The notes under the pieces are model-generated. The model was not told the DNA's origin, did no database searches, and was given only the letters and a program-made list of their open reading frames with translations. A DNA stretch of 64,000 nt. Origin: VBAU01 sp036005185. Its GTDB lineage: Bacteria; Bacteroidota; Bacteroidia; Chitinophagales; Chitinophagaceae. Positions 43,542 to 51,790 of the stretch are shown here, one piece after another. The DNA lies in NCBI GenBank assembly GCA_036005185.1, contig DASYQS010000059.1, positions 80,206 to 144,205 of the forward strand. The letters are read 5' to 3'. Position 1 is the first letter of the stretch, and every line of letters starts with the position of its first letter. Position numbers and translations under genes: made by a program.

Positions 43542-43642
43542 AGCTAAAGTATCAGTTATTTCATACTCAGGGATGAGGTATTTCATACTTTAGTATGACA
43601 ACGACAGGGGTCGCTTGCATTAGTTTGCATAAAAAATTTTTT

Positions 43643-44167
43643 ATGAAATCAACAGCTTTCCGCTACGGCTTATATGGAACATTAGTAGTTCTTGCCTCAG
43701 GAATCATTCAGTTTATCGTATTTCCTAAATGCAATTTTAAGGTGCAGGAGGTAATTGGCTATTTAACTATACTCCTGTCAATGATCTTTGTTTTTATTGG
43801 AATCCGGCACTATCGTAATTATATAAATAATGGTGAGCTTAGTTTTGGCCAGGGCCTGAAAGTAGGTACGTTGATTGTTTTAATACCATCTGTATTTTTT
43901 GGGTTATTTGATATTTTTTATGCAAAAGTTCTAAACCCAAAATGGGGACAGGATTATCTTGAGTATTATTCGCAGCAGCTTAAAGAAAACACTCCTCCGG
44001 AAAAATTACAGCCTGCATTGGATAAGCTCCAATCACAAATGCAAATGTTCAGTAATCCAGTTATGCAATTTTTGATCATGTTCGGAACTGTGTTTGTGAT
44101 TGGATTTATTGTTGCTATTATTTCTGCTCTTGCATTGAGAAGAAGAAAAAGCCCTTCCTTGGCCTGA
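43643..44167 (+). CDS. DUF4199 family membrane protein
   Basis: A 174-residue protein with four transmembrane helices, resembling the DUF4199 family of Bacteroidota (unknown function). The region ILLSMIFVFIGIRHYRN, then GELSFGQGLKVGTLIVLI and the C-terminal FGTVFVIGFIVAIISALALRRRK are typical. The frame is open 16 codons further upstream, but the ATG at 43643 gives a regular basic-then-hydrophobic start (MKSTAFRYGLYG). Confidence 0.78.
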   Translation: MKSTAFRYGLYGTLVVLASGIIQFIVFPKCNFKVQEVIGYLTILLSMIFVFIGIRHYRNYINNGELSFGQGLKVGTLIVLIPSVFFGLFDIFYAKVLNPKWGQDYLEYYSQQLKENTPPEKLQPALDKLQSQMQMFSNPVMQFLIMFGTVFVIGFIVAIISALALRRRKSPSLA

Positions 44168-44211
44168 ATCGTTTTAAAACTTAACACATCAGTTTAATAA
44201 AAACTATTAGT

Positions 44212-44619
44212 ATGAAAATCGTTGTAACAAGTGTAATGGTTGACAACCAGGATAAAGCCCTGAAATTTTATACGGAAGTTTTAGGCTTTGTAAAAAAAAC
44301 AGAAATACCATTGGGCGAAGCTAAATGGTTAACTGTCGTATCTCCAGAAGACCAAAATGGCACAGAGTTGCTTCTTGAACCAGACTGGAACGCTGCAATT
44401 CAGATCAATGGTAAACCAGCTGCTAAGGAATTTAAAAAAATCCTTGTTGAGGCTGGCATACCCTATACCTCATTTGGTGTTGATAATATTCAAACCGAAT
44501 ACGAACGAATGAAAAGGCTTGGTGTAAAGTTTACAATGGCGCCAACAAAAATGGGCCCGGTAACTGTTGCAGTATTTGATGATACTTGCGGCAACCTGAT
44601 TCAAATAGCACAGAAATAA
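44212..44619 (+). CDS. VOC family protein (glyoxalase-like)
   Basis: A 135-residue single-module VOC protein. It shows the paired beta-alpha-beta pattern: VTSVMVDNQDKALKFYTEVLGFV, then GTELLLEP and GPVTVAVFDDTCGNLIQIAQ. The C-terminal metal-site Glu is replaced by Gln (NLIQIA), as in many non-glyoxalase VOC proteins. The substrate is unknown. It is first of three consecutive VOC genes. Confidence 0.85.
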   Translation: MKIVVTSVMVDNQDKALKFYTEVLGFVKKTEIPLGEAKWLTVVSPEDQNGTELLLEPDWNAAIQINGKPAAKEFKKILVEAGIPYTSFGVDNIQTEYERMKRLGVKFTMAPTKMGPVTVAVFDDTCGNLIQIAQK

Positions 44620-44651
44620 TAAATTCTTATTTACTTAAAGCAAATATTACA

Positions 44652-45422
44652 ATGCAACTCGATTTACCGAAACCAATGCTGGGAGAAATTTCTGCATTGA
44701 CCATCACTTCTCCCGATCTCGAAACTTCACTGCAATACTATCAGAAACTTGGATTCAAAGAAATAATGAGAATGGATTTCCCCTTCCCATGGATCCAAAT
44801 AACGGATGATGCTTTACTAATTATGCTGCGAAAAGATAATAATCCTTACTTGGCATTGACATATTATGTAAAAGAAATTGAGAAGGTAGTTGCTGAGGTA
44901 GAAAGCAAGGAAATTGAATTTATTTCAAGACCAAAACCATCCGATTTTGTGAAGCGGTATCTTTTTAAAAGCCCCGATGGACTAAATGTGAGTTTAGTGG
45001 GCATCCCGGATGGATTTTCAAAGCCCGCTGGCAGAACTATGCTTGACATGGATCAGTCCGATTATTTTAAACCTGAAACTTATACCAATAAAACAATCGG
45101 CATGTTTGGAGAACTTGCTCATCCGGTTTTAAATCTTGACTCCTCTATTCAATTCTGGGAAAAAATTGGATTTAAGGTGTTATCAAAATTTACATCGCCT
45201 TATCTCTGGGCCATTCTTTCAGACGGATTATCCATTATTGGCTTGCATGAGACGACACAGTACCAACATCCGGCTCCTACTTTCTTTGCTGCTGATATGA
45301 AAGACAAAATTGAGAATCTAAAAAAACAGGGTCTGGAAAATTATCAGGAAACGGGGCCATCAAATATTATTTTAACAACTCCCGAACAACAACACATTTT
45401 TCTTTTCAAATTAGGAATGTAA
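44652..45422 (+). CDS. Two-module VOC family protein
   Basis: A 256-residue protein made of two VOC modules. The first spans about 10-120 (LTITSPDLETSLQYYQKLGFKEI to FKSPDGLNVSLVG) and the second about 145-256 (ELAHPVLNLDSSIQFWEKIGFKVL to LTTPEQQHIFLFKLG). The ATG at 44652 is used because the open frame upstream overlaps the previous gene. Substrate unknown. It may be coexpressed with the VOC gene 32 bp upstream. Confidence 0.82.
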   Translation: MQLDLPKPMLGEISALTITSPDLETSLQYYQKLGFKEIMRMDFPFPWIQITDDALLIMLRKDNNPYLALTYYVKEIEKVVAEVESKEIEFISRPKPSDFVKRYLFKSPDGLNVSLVGIPDGFSKPAGRTMLDMDQSDYFKPETYTNKTIGMFGELAHPVLNLDSSIQFWEKIGFKVLSKFTSPYLWAILSDGLSIIGLHETTQYQHPAPTFFAADMKDKIENLKKQGLENYQETGPSNIILTTPEQQHIFLFKLGM

Positions 45423-45471
45423 TAATTCATGCCCCGGTTTTAAACCGTGGCATGAATAAAAATAAAAATCA

Positions 45472-45897
45472 TGAAAAAAGTAACAGGCAATAGGCGGCAT
45501 TTTTTTTTAAAACAAAAGATGCAAAAAAGCTAAGTGAAGGGTATGTAAAACATCTTGGCTTTAAACAAAGTGATGATGCAGGAATTTTATTTGAATGGAG
45601 AAATACGGACGGGCAAACCGGAGGAAAAAGGCTACACGGTGTGGGGAGCTTTTAAAGAGAACACAACTTACTTTCAACCCTCGCAAAAAGATTTTATGAT
45701 CAATTTGCGTGTTGAAAATCTCGAATTGCTGATCGAACAATTAAGGAAGGATGGCCTAGAGGTGATAGGTGAAATTGAGAAATATGAATACGGAAAATTT
45801 GGCTGGATCATGGACCCCCGAAGGAAATAAAATTGAATTATGGGAACCTATAGACAGTGAGTTTACAAAAATGTATGAAGGTAAAACGATTCACTAA
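45472..45897 (+). pseudogene. VOC family protein with multiple frameshifts
   Basis: Remnant of a roughly 140-residue VOC gene. Conceptual restoration reads through DAKKLSEGYVKHLGFKQ, FEWRNTDGQTGG, YTVWGAFKENTTYF, GWIMDPEGNKIELWEP to a TAA at 45895-45897. At least three frame changes are needed: near 45490-45510 (T-run), near 45625 (GGAGGAAAAAGG) and near 45817 (one extra C in a C-run). All lie at or near homopolymers. Only 45555-45830 is open in one frame. Either a decayed gene or assembly error. Confidence 0.75.
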
Positions 45898-45918
45898 TGG
45901 TTCAGTTATATAGAGAAG

Positions 45919-47013
45919 CTATAAACTGTCAACTAATTCTTCCAAACTTATTTCCTCCAATACACATCGTTGGGGTTTTTCGTTTTCCGTTTCCCATTTA
46001 ATAAGCCTGATGCAGCCATCCTCGATTTCAATTCCCGTAATATCACCATCGCTAAAACAACAACAACCACTATTAAAATAGGTAGGTTTCATTTCAAGAT
46101 AATCGGCTGATACGGCTGTAAATTGTGGTTCTCTGATCCGGATTTCATTCTTTATTTCCTCAATTAAGCTCAAATTATTCGCTTTTTGTGCATCTAATAA
46201 TCGGCGGTATAAACGTTCAAGATGTGTTAATGATTCAAAAACCGGTTGATGTGTATGTCCTGTAATCAGCAAGGTGTTTTTTTGCTGCGCCGACCATTCA
46301 TACATGATTCGGTTGTGCAAGGTTTTTTTTGTGGTATTGTATGCAGGTGTGTTAGGATTTACTTTTAAATAACCTTGCAGCGGTGCCCAAATATGTGCTA
46401 CAAAAAACTTACTGAACCAATTGCCATCGCTTTGAGCATCGCCCTGATGGCCGTGAGTAAGAAAAATAGAAAATGCGTGGTCCGCAATTTTTGCATGCAA
46501 AATTGCGCCTTCATAAACGCTGATTCTTTGCCCATAAATTTTCCCCATTTCCAATCCCGTAGTCACATCTGTATTCCAGGCAAGATCGTGATTGCCGAAC
46601 ATTTTTATAAAGGCATTTCGTTCAATAAATTTTTTTTCCTTTTCAAATGAAGCTGTGTTATTCTTTTTTACCGAAGGCCAACGGTTCTCCCACAGTTCCT
46701 CATTATCGCCAAGGCTTATAAAAAAAAATCCTTTTTCGTTATAATAATCTAAGGCAGCAAGATAATTTGGTTCGCAAAGCATAAAATCGTCTGCACCATT
46801 TTTTGCTCCTTTATGCTGATCTGAAAAAACAATAAATTTTCCTTTGTTTGCCTCGAAAAGAATAAACGGCCCTTTTTTCGAAGGTTGTTTTTCTATTTGC
46901 TGTTTTAATTCTGATAATGCTTTAAAAATTCTTTCAGCAACTGGCCTGGATGAAAACCTGTTGGCAATCCATAACACTGGTTTTAGTAGTATAATTTGTA
47001 AAACTCTACGCAT
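45919..47013 (-). CDS. Metallophosphoesterase
   Basis: A 364-residue calcineurin-like phosphoesterase. Metal-ligand motifs are in order: FSDQHKG (DxH), GDNEELW (GD), GNHD, LTHGHQGD and GHTHQP. The N-terminus is basic and hydrophobic (MRRVLQIILLKPVLWIANRF), which may anchor it at the membrane. The ATG at 47013 is preferred over an upstream TTG. The substrate is unknown; the long insertion between motifs differs from UDP-2,3-diacylglucosamine hydrolase. Confidence 0.88.
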   Translation of the reverse strand: MRRVLQIILLKPVLWIANRFSSRPVAERIFKALSELKQQIEKQPSKKGPFILFEANKGKFIVFSDQHKGAKNGADDFMLCEPNYLAALDYYNEKGFFFISLGDNEELWENRWPSVKKNNTASFEKEKKFIERNAFIKMFGNHDLAWNTDVTTGLEMGKIYGQRISVYEGAILHAKIADHAFSIFLTHGHQGDAQSDGNWFSKFFVAHIWAPLQGYLKVNPNTPAYNTTKKTLHNRIMYEWSAQQKNTLLITGHTHQPVFESLTHLERLYRRLLDAQKANNLSLIEEIKNEIRIREPQFTAVSADYLEMKPTYFNSGCCCFSDGDITGIEIEDGCIRLIKWETENEKPQRCVLEEISLEELVDSL

Positions 47014-47145
47014 ATTGCTGAGCAAAATTCAGAGCCATGCATGAGATGATGATACTGTTTCCATAGCTCAACATAAACATATATCCTGAAGAAATTAATG
47101 AAAAAATTCCGCTCGCAAATTAAGCTCCTTTTGGGGATAGGGTTT

Positions 47146-47547
47146 TTATTTAACTGCAACCATGCTGATCTCAACATTTACGAATTTTGGCAGTGCGGAA
47201 ACCTGTACAGTTTCTCTTGCGGGAAAACCCGCTTTGCTATCATACAAATTGTTATCAAAATACTTTCCATATACTTCATTCATCTCCGAAAAGCGATTCA
47301 TATCTGTAATAAAGATCGTTGTCTTCACAACATGGCTAAAATCCATTCCAGCTTGTTGCAAAATAGCTCTGAGGTTATGCATTACTTGGTGAGTTTCTTC
47401 CTGCAGATCTTTATTTTTCAACTCACCGGTAGCGGGGTCAATACAAATCTGACCTGAAATAAAAAGCATGTTGTCCACTTGTACTGCCTGATTGTACGGG
47501 CCGATTGGTGCAGGTGCATTATTAGTGTTAATAATTTTTTTGTCCAT
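47146..47547 (-). CDS. RidA family enamine/imine deaminase
   Basis: A 133-residue cytosolic protein of the RidA/YjgF family, which hydrolyses reactive enamines and imines formed by PLP enzymes. Typical text is APIGPYNQAVQVDNMLFISGQI, GELKNKDLQEETHQVMHNLRAIL, and the catalytic Arg in FPARETVQVSALPKFVNVEISMVAV. The ATG at 47547 gives MDKKIINTNNAPAPIGPY. An inverted 9-mer repeat begins immediately upstream of this start. Confidence 0.93.
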   Translation of the reverse strand: MDKKIINTNNAPAPIGPYNQAVQVDNMLFISGQICIDPATGELKNKDLQEETHQVMHNLRAILQQAGMDFSHVVKTTIFITDMNRFSEMNEVYGKYFDNNLYDSKAGFPARETVQVSALPKFVNVEISMVAVK

Positions 47548-47638
47548 ACACGAATTACACGAATTTTTTAACACGAATTAGTCGATGACAGAATTATTTT
47601 TTTATAGGTCAATTAGCGAACATTCGTGTAATTCGTGT
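47548..47638. repeat. Inverted 9-mer repeat in the ridA divergent promoter region
   Basis: ACACGAATT occurs at 47548-47556, 47557-47565 and 47571-47579. The reverse complement of the tandem pair lies at 47621-47638 (17 of 18 positions). It lies between ridA and the divergent 3-hydroxyacyl-CoA dehydrogenase-like gene. Confidence 0.75.
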
Positions 47639-47666
47639 TATAGCGTTTTCTTTGCAAAAAATAGTT

Positions 47667-48299
47667 ATGCAATTGGTTGTGCTGTCAAATGAAAGTTCAA
47701 AAACAGAATTGTTAAGCAATGAAGCAGCAGACGAAGTGGAGATAATATGGATTAAAAATGCTGGCGAATTTATACAATATAAAACTGCTCACGGATTCAT
47801 TGATCTGATATTTGAGCCTGAAGAGGAAAGGATTGCATTACTGAAGAATTTTTCATCAAGACCGGTCATTATAAATTCAGTTATCACCACTTTGCAAGAA
47901 ATTGATGCACCGTTTATTCGAATAAATGCTTGGCCTGGTTTTTTAAAACGACCGGTAGTAGAGGCAACTCATAACAACCAGAACATAAAACAGCAAGCTG
48001 AAAAAATTTTTTCATTTCTGAATAAAAAAACGGAGTGGGTTGCCGATGAGCCGGGATTTATTACGGCAAGAGTGCTGGCTATGATCATAAATGAAGCATG
48101 GTTTACATTGGGTGAAAATGTAAGCACGAAACAGGAAATTGATACAGCAATGAAACTTGGCACTAATTATCCTTATGGACCTTTCGAATGGTGTAATAAG
48201 ATCGGGATAAAAAATATTTACAGCTTATTGAAAAAATTAAGCGAAAATAACGCGAGATATAAACCCGCTCCATTATTAGAAAAAGAAGCGATCGTATAA
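47667..48299 (+). CDS. 3-hydroxyacyl-CoA dehydrogenase-like protein lacking the NAD motif
   Basis: A 210-residue protein. The C-terminal 90 residues match the 3HCDH C-terminal domain (PGFITARVLAMIINEAWFTLGE, then TAMKLGTNYPYGPFEW). The N-terminal part keeps strand remnants (IINSVITTLQEI, RINAWPGFLKRP) but no GxGxxG nucleotide-binding loop, so it is probably not an active NAD-dependent dehydrogenase. The ATG at 47667 is preferred over TTG 47652. Its stop TAA shares one base with the tsaB ATG, so the pair is translationally coupled. Confidence 0.8.
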   Translation: MQLVVLSNESSKTELLSNEAADEVEIIWIKNAGEFIQYKTAHGFIDLIFEPEEERIALLKNFSSRPVIINSVITTLQEIDAPFIRINAWPGFLKRPVVEATHNNQNIKQQAEKIFSFLNKKTEWVADEPGFITARVLAMIINEAWFTLGENVSTKQEIDTAMKLGTNYPYGPFEWCNKIGIKNIYSLLKKLSENNARYKPAPLLEKEAIV

Positions 48300-49012
48300 T
48301 GGCTCTTATTTTAAATATTGATACAGCACTTGATACAGCTTGCATTTCACTATCAGAAGATGACAATGTATTGAAATTCGCTATGAATGAAAACCAGGGC
48401 GATCATGCTTCTTGGATACAGAGGGCTATTTATAACATGGTGCTCGAAATGGCATTTGAAATGCGAGATATAAAAGCGGTATCAGTAAATAAGGGGCCTG
48501 GCTCATATACAGGACTAAGAATTGGCCTTTCCACGGCAAAGGGTTTGTGTTATGCTTTAAAAATTCCACTGATCACTGTTAATTCATTAGAAGTGATCGC
48601 TTTTGGGGCGATAAAAGACATAGAAACCTCAAAAAACGGCTTTCTTACTCACGATTTTCTTTTTTGTCCCATGATTGATGCAAGAAGAATGGAAGTTTTT
48701 ACCGCCATTTATGATTCAAATCTTACTGAGATTGTAAAACCACACGCTCTTATTTTGAATGAACATTCTTTTGAAGAGACACTAAAGAGGCAAAAAATTC
48801 TTTTTTTGGGGAATGGCAGCATAAAATTTGAGCAAATATGCCATAATGATCAAGCTATGTTTAAAAGCTTTCCTTTAAATCCCGCTGCGCAGGCCGCCAT
48901 TACATATAAAAATTTTATTGGCAATAATTTTGCAGGCCTTGCTTATACGGAGCCCCTATACTTAAAAGAGTTCTTTATAACAAAAGCAATTGAACTACCG
49001 AAAGGGAATTGA
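48299..49012 (+). CDS. tsaB: tRNA threonylcarbamoyladenosine biosynthesis protein TsaB
   Basis: A 237-residue protein of the ASKHA fold that partners TsaD in making the t6A37 modification of tRNA. It shows LILNIDTALDTACISL at the start, VSVNKGPGSYTGLRIGLSTAKGLCYAL and FCPMIDARRMEVFTAIYD. It is full length and begins at the ATG that overlaps the previous stop by one base. Confidence 0.92.
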   Translation: MALILNIDTALDTACISLSEDDNVLKFAMNENQGDHASWIQRAIYNMVLEMAFEMRDIKAVSVNKGPGSYTGLRIGLSTAKGLCYALKIPLITVNSLEVIAFGAIKDIETSKNGFLTHDFLFCPMIDARRMEVFTAIYDSNLTEIVKPHALILNEHSFEETLKRQKILFLGNGSIKFEQICHNDQAMFKSFPLNPAAQAAITYKNFIGNNFAGLAYTEPLYLKEFFITKAIELPKGN

Positions 49013-49042
49013 AAAGCCGTTAAATCAAGCGGTTATTCATTG

Positions 49043-49050
49043 TAATTTTG
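49043..49050 (+). promoter_or_regulatory. -7 box for the ArsR-type gene
   Basis: TAATTTTG matches TAnnTTTG, 43 bp before the ArsR start. No clear -33 TTG. Confidence 0.45.
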
Positions 49051-49093
49051 TGATGTGGATACTTATTTTGAACACCTTAACCATTGATTTTCT

Positions 49094-49432
49094 ATGGACG
49101 ACTATGCAATACCAACAGCGCAAGTAATGGAAAGTTTTTCCTCAGTAAATGTTGACCTGTATAATTTGAAAAAGGCCGCAATGGTACTTCGTGCTATTAA
49201 TCATAAACTGCGGCAGCAAATTCTTAAGCTCATTGATGAGAATGGCAAGATGACGGTTACTGAAATCTATGTGAAGCTCAGGCTTGAGCAGTCTGTAGCC
49301 TCTCAGCATCTTGCTATTTTACGTAAGGCAGGTTTTGTAAAAACAGAGCGTGACGGAAAATTTATTTATTATTCAGTGAGCACCGAAAGGCTTGAAGAGC
49401 TGAACAAATTTGTGAAGGATTTGGTCGGTTAA
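49094..49432 (+). CDS. ArsR/SmtB family transcriptional regulator
   Basis: A 112-residue winged-helix repressor. The HTH is TVTEIYVKLRLEQSVASQHLAILRKAGFVKTERDGKFIYYSV. It contains no cysteine, so it lacks the usual thiol metal site and the two-cysteine switch of BigR/SqrR-type sulfide sensors. It lies about 600 bp upstream of an MBL-rhodanese gene; whether it controls it is unproven. A terminator follows. Confidence 0.9.
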   Translation: MDDYAIPTAQVMESFSSVNVDLYNLKKAAMVLRAINHKLRQQILKLIDENGKMTVTEIYVKLRLEQSVASQHLAILRKAGFVKTERDGKFIYYSVSTERLEELNKFVKDLVG

Positions 49433-49445
49433 ACATATAAAAGAA

Positions 49446-49475
49446 GGGGGCCGCTTAAAAAAGGCCCCCAAGTGC
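49446..49475 (+). terminator. GC-rich terminator after arsR-type gene
   Basis: GGGGGCC (49446-49452) pairs with GGCCCCC (49463-49469) across a 10-nt loop; only a weak downstream T-run follows. Confidence 0.6.
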
Positions 49476-49520
49476 AGGTTTTTCAGATCCAAATATTTTT
49501 ATAATTGATGAACTTGCTCG

Positions 49521-49742
49521 TTAGCGTTTCGTTGCGATAGGAGGAAATTTCGTTATAGAATAATTTATATCAAACACCGCGGTTATCCCAGTATTAGTAA
49601 ACCCGCCTTTTCCCATAATTGTTACAACTGTTGCAGTAGCCTTTGAAGCATTAGCTTCGGACCCACTTCTTGTGTGAGCACTCCCTGAAACCGACAAAAG
49701 AAATAAAAAGAGAACCCAAGCAAAAAAATAAATCTTCCTCAT
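49521..49742 (-). CDS. Small exported protein of unknown function
   Basis: A 73-residue protein with a clear signal peptide (MRKIYFFAWVLFLFLLSVSGSAHT). The mature 50 residues include TATVVTIMGKGGFTNTGITAVFDINYSI, which could be beta-stranded. No known family is recognised. It stands alone on the minus strand between the ArsR-type gene and the MBL-rhodanese gene. The AT-rich 286 bp upstream shows no other gene. Confidence 0.5.
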   Translation of the reverse strand: MRKIYFFAWVLFLFLLSVSGSAHTRSGSEANASKATATVVTIMGKGGFTNTGITAVFDINYSITKFPPIATKR

Positions 49743-50004
49743 AAACTAAGTTTGACTCCCTTATTTGGAATAAAAAAGTTTTCAACAGATTGGTAGATCG
49801 ATAAGGCTTACACAGCTTTATAAGGTCGGAAATAAAATGAGCAAAAGATGATAAGGAATTTCAAGGAAGTCAGAAACATATTAGGGATATAAATATAATT
49901 AGAATTATGAAACAGCCAAGTTTGAACAATAATTAAATGCAATTTTTTTTCATTTCATGATCCGATCAACTTAATGCTACTAAAAAAAGATTCGTTTTTA
50001 TAGG

Positions 50005-50012
50005 TATTTTTG
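50005..50012 (+). promoter_or_regulatory. -7 box for the MBL-rhodanese gene
   Basis: TATTTTTG matches TAnnTTTG, 16 bp before the ATG at 50029. No clear -33 TTG at the expected distance. Confidence 0.5.
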
Positions 50013-50028
50013 CAGATAAATCTGTCAA

Positions 50029-51438
50029 ATGTTCATTAAACAATTATACACAGGCTGCCTCAGCGAAGCTGCTTATTACATTGAAAGTGAGGGCGAAGCT
50101 GCTGTTGTTGATCCTTTGCGCGACATTGACGAATACCTTGAGCTGGCCAATGAAAGAAAAGCGACCATCAAATATATTTTTGAAACACATTTTCATGCTG
50201 ATTTTGTAAGCGGTCATCTTGATCTTAGCAGAGTAACAGGAGCTACCATAGTGTTTGGCCCGGGTACAGAAACAAAATTTCCCGTACATATAGCAGAAGA
50301 TGGAGAAACTTTTAAAGTAGGCAGCTTGACTGTTGAAGTGCTGCATACGCCTGGCCATACTCTTGAATCATCTTGTTATTTATTAAAGGATGAAAAAGGG
50401 AAAGATCATTGTGTATTTACAGGTGATACTTTATTTGTAGGCGATGTTGGCCGCCCTGATCTCGCCCAAAAGACAGATGAAATTACTATGAACGAGTTAG
50501 CTAGCATGATGTACGATAGCCTGCAGAAAAAAATTATTCCACTGGCTGATGATGTAATTATTTATCCGGCGCATGGCCCAGGCAGTGCTTGTGGAAAAAA
50601 CCTTGGACCGGAAACTTTCAGCTCCATAGGCGAAGAGAAAAAATTCAATTATGCCTTGCAACAAAAAACAAAACAAGATTTTGTGCAAGCAGTAACAGAT
50701 GGCCTTGAAGCGCCTCCCGAATATTTTCCGATCAATGCTAAAATAAATAAGGAAGGGTATAACAGTATTGACGATATAACAGCAAAAGGAACAAAAGAAT
50801 TATCAATAGAAGAGTTCAAAAACTTCATTAGTCAGGATGCCATCATTCTGGACACACGAAGAGCAACTGTTTTTACCCAAGGCTTTATTCCGGGTTCTGT
50901 CAATATAGGATTGGAAGGGAGATTTGCAGAATGGGCAGGAAGTCTTTTGCCATTTGATGAAACGATTATCCTGGTAACTGAAGAGGGCAGGGAAAAGGAA
51001 TCAGTGATCAGGCTGGCAAGGGTAGGTTTTGATAAAATTTCAGGGTGTCTTAGCGGAGGCTATAAAGCATGGAAAAACTCAAGTGAAGAAATTGACATGG
51101 TCATTAATGTAGAGCCCGATGAACTAATTATGGATATTCCTTTTGATGACAACCTCGTCATTATCGATGTTCGCAAGTCAACTGAATTTGCAGAGGGCCA
51201 TATTAGCGGGGCCATCAATATTCCTTTGAATGAAATGTATGACGCGGTCAGCATGGCAAACATCAATGAAGAGGACAACCTTTATGTTCACTGCAGCGCA
51301 GGTTATAGAAGTGTAATTGCATCATCACTGCTTAAGCGCCAGGGTATTCACAATCTTCGTAACGTTACCGGCGGTTGGAACAAAATAAAAGACATGAAAA
51401 AAGTTGAGATCGTAAAAGAAAAAACTATTTTGAATTGA
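50029..51438 (+). CDS. MBL-fold hydrolase with two rhodanese domains (persulfide dioxygenase-like)
   Basis: A 469-residue cytosolic sulfur enzyme. The metallo-beta-lactamase domain (1 to about 235) has the iron-site motif THFHADFVSGH, HTPGHTLESS and FTGDTLFVGDVGRPDL, as in persulfide dioxygenases (ETHE1/CstB-like). Rhodanese domain 1 (about 260-350) lacks the catalytic Cys. Rhodanese domain 2 (about 370-465) keeps it in VHCSAGYRS. It probably oxidises glutathione- or CoA-persulfide and transfers sulfane sulfur (inference from family). An ArsR gene lies upstream, but no sulfide:quinone reductase is seen. Confidence 0.9.
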   Translation: MFIKQLYTGCLSEAAYYIESEGEAAVVDPLRDIDEYLELANERKATIKYIFETHFHADFVSGHLDLSRVTGATIVFGPGTETKFPVHIAEDGETFKVGSLTVEVLHTPGHTLESSCYLLKDEKGKDHCVFTGDTLFVGDVGRPDLAQKTDEITMNELASMMYDSLQKKIIPLADDVIIYPAHGPGSACGKNLGPETFSSIGEEKKFNYALQQKTKQDFVQAVTDGLEAPPEYFPINAKINKEGYNSIDDITAKGTKELSIEEFKNFISQDAIILDTRRATVFTQGFIPGSVNIGLEGRFAEWAGSLLPFDETIILVTEEGREKESVIRLARVGFDKISGCLSGGYKAWKNSSEEIDMVINVEPDELIMDIPFDDNLVIIDVRKSTEFAEGHISGAINIPLNEMYDAVSMANINEEDNLYVHCSAGYRSVIASSLLKRQGIHNLRNVTGGWNKIKDMKKVEIVKEKTILN

Positions 51439-51489
51439 TAACTGCAAGCAGTGTTGCAATTTTTTTTTTGAGAATACCACTAAAATTTT

Positions 51490-51790
51490 TTGGTAGATAG
51501 GAAAATTGTTTCTATTTTTTCGCTCCATTTCATACCCCGTACCGCCAGCATCCTTCCGAAAAATTTAAAATCCTTCATTATACAAATTGTTTTTTTTACT
51601 TGATTAGTAGCTTCATGGCCGCTCCTCTGTGAAAGCTTGTCTTGAATGATTAAGCTTTACTCGTCTCGCAACCTTTTTGAAAACTATTCTGGTTACTGAT
51701 TAGTTGTTATACCCCCACTCGATGAAGACTTTGTCGCTAATTCATACTCCTGAGATGGACCAACTCATTCATTAATTTAAAATTTTAACC
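51490..51790 (+). promoter_or_regulatory. Promoter and long leader of giant repeat gene 1
   Basis: TTG (51490-51492), a 20-nt spacer and TATTTTTT (51513-51520) form a Bacteroidota promoter. A leader of about 265 nt follows. Promoter and leader are recognisably conserved before genes 2 and 3, including the run from CTCGATGAAGACTTTGTC to GAGATGGACCAACTCA shared with gene 3. It accounts for most of the 352-bp gap after the MBL-rhodanese gene. Confidence 0.65.

Noticed and set aside
51720..51780. Possible leader peptide MKTLSLIHTPEMDQLIH before giant gene 1
   Set aside because: The gene 3 leader has the same DNA but a one-base shift that ends the peptide after ten residues, so the peptide is not conserved though the DNA is.
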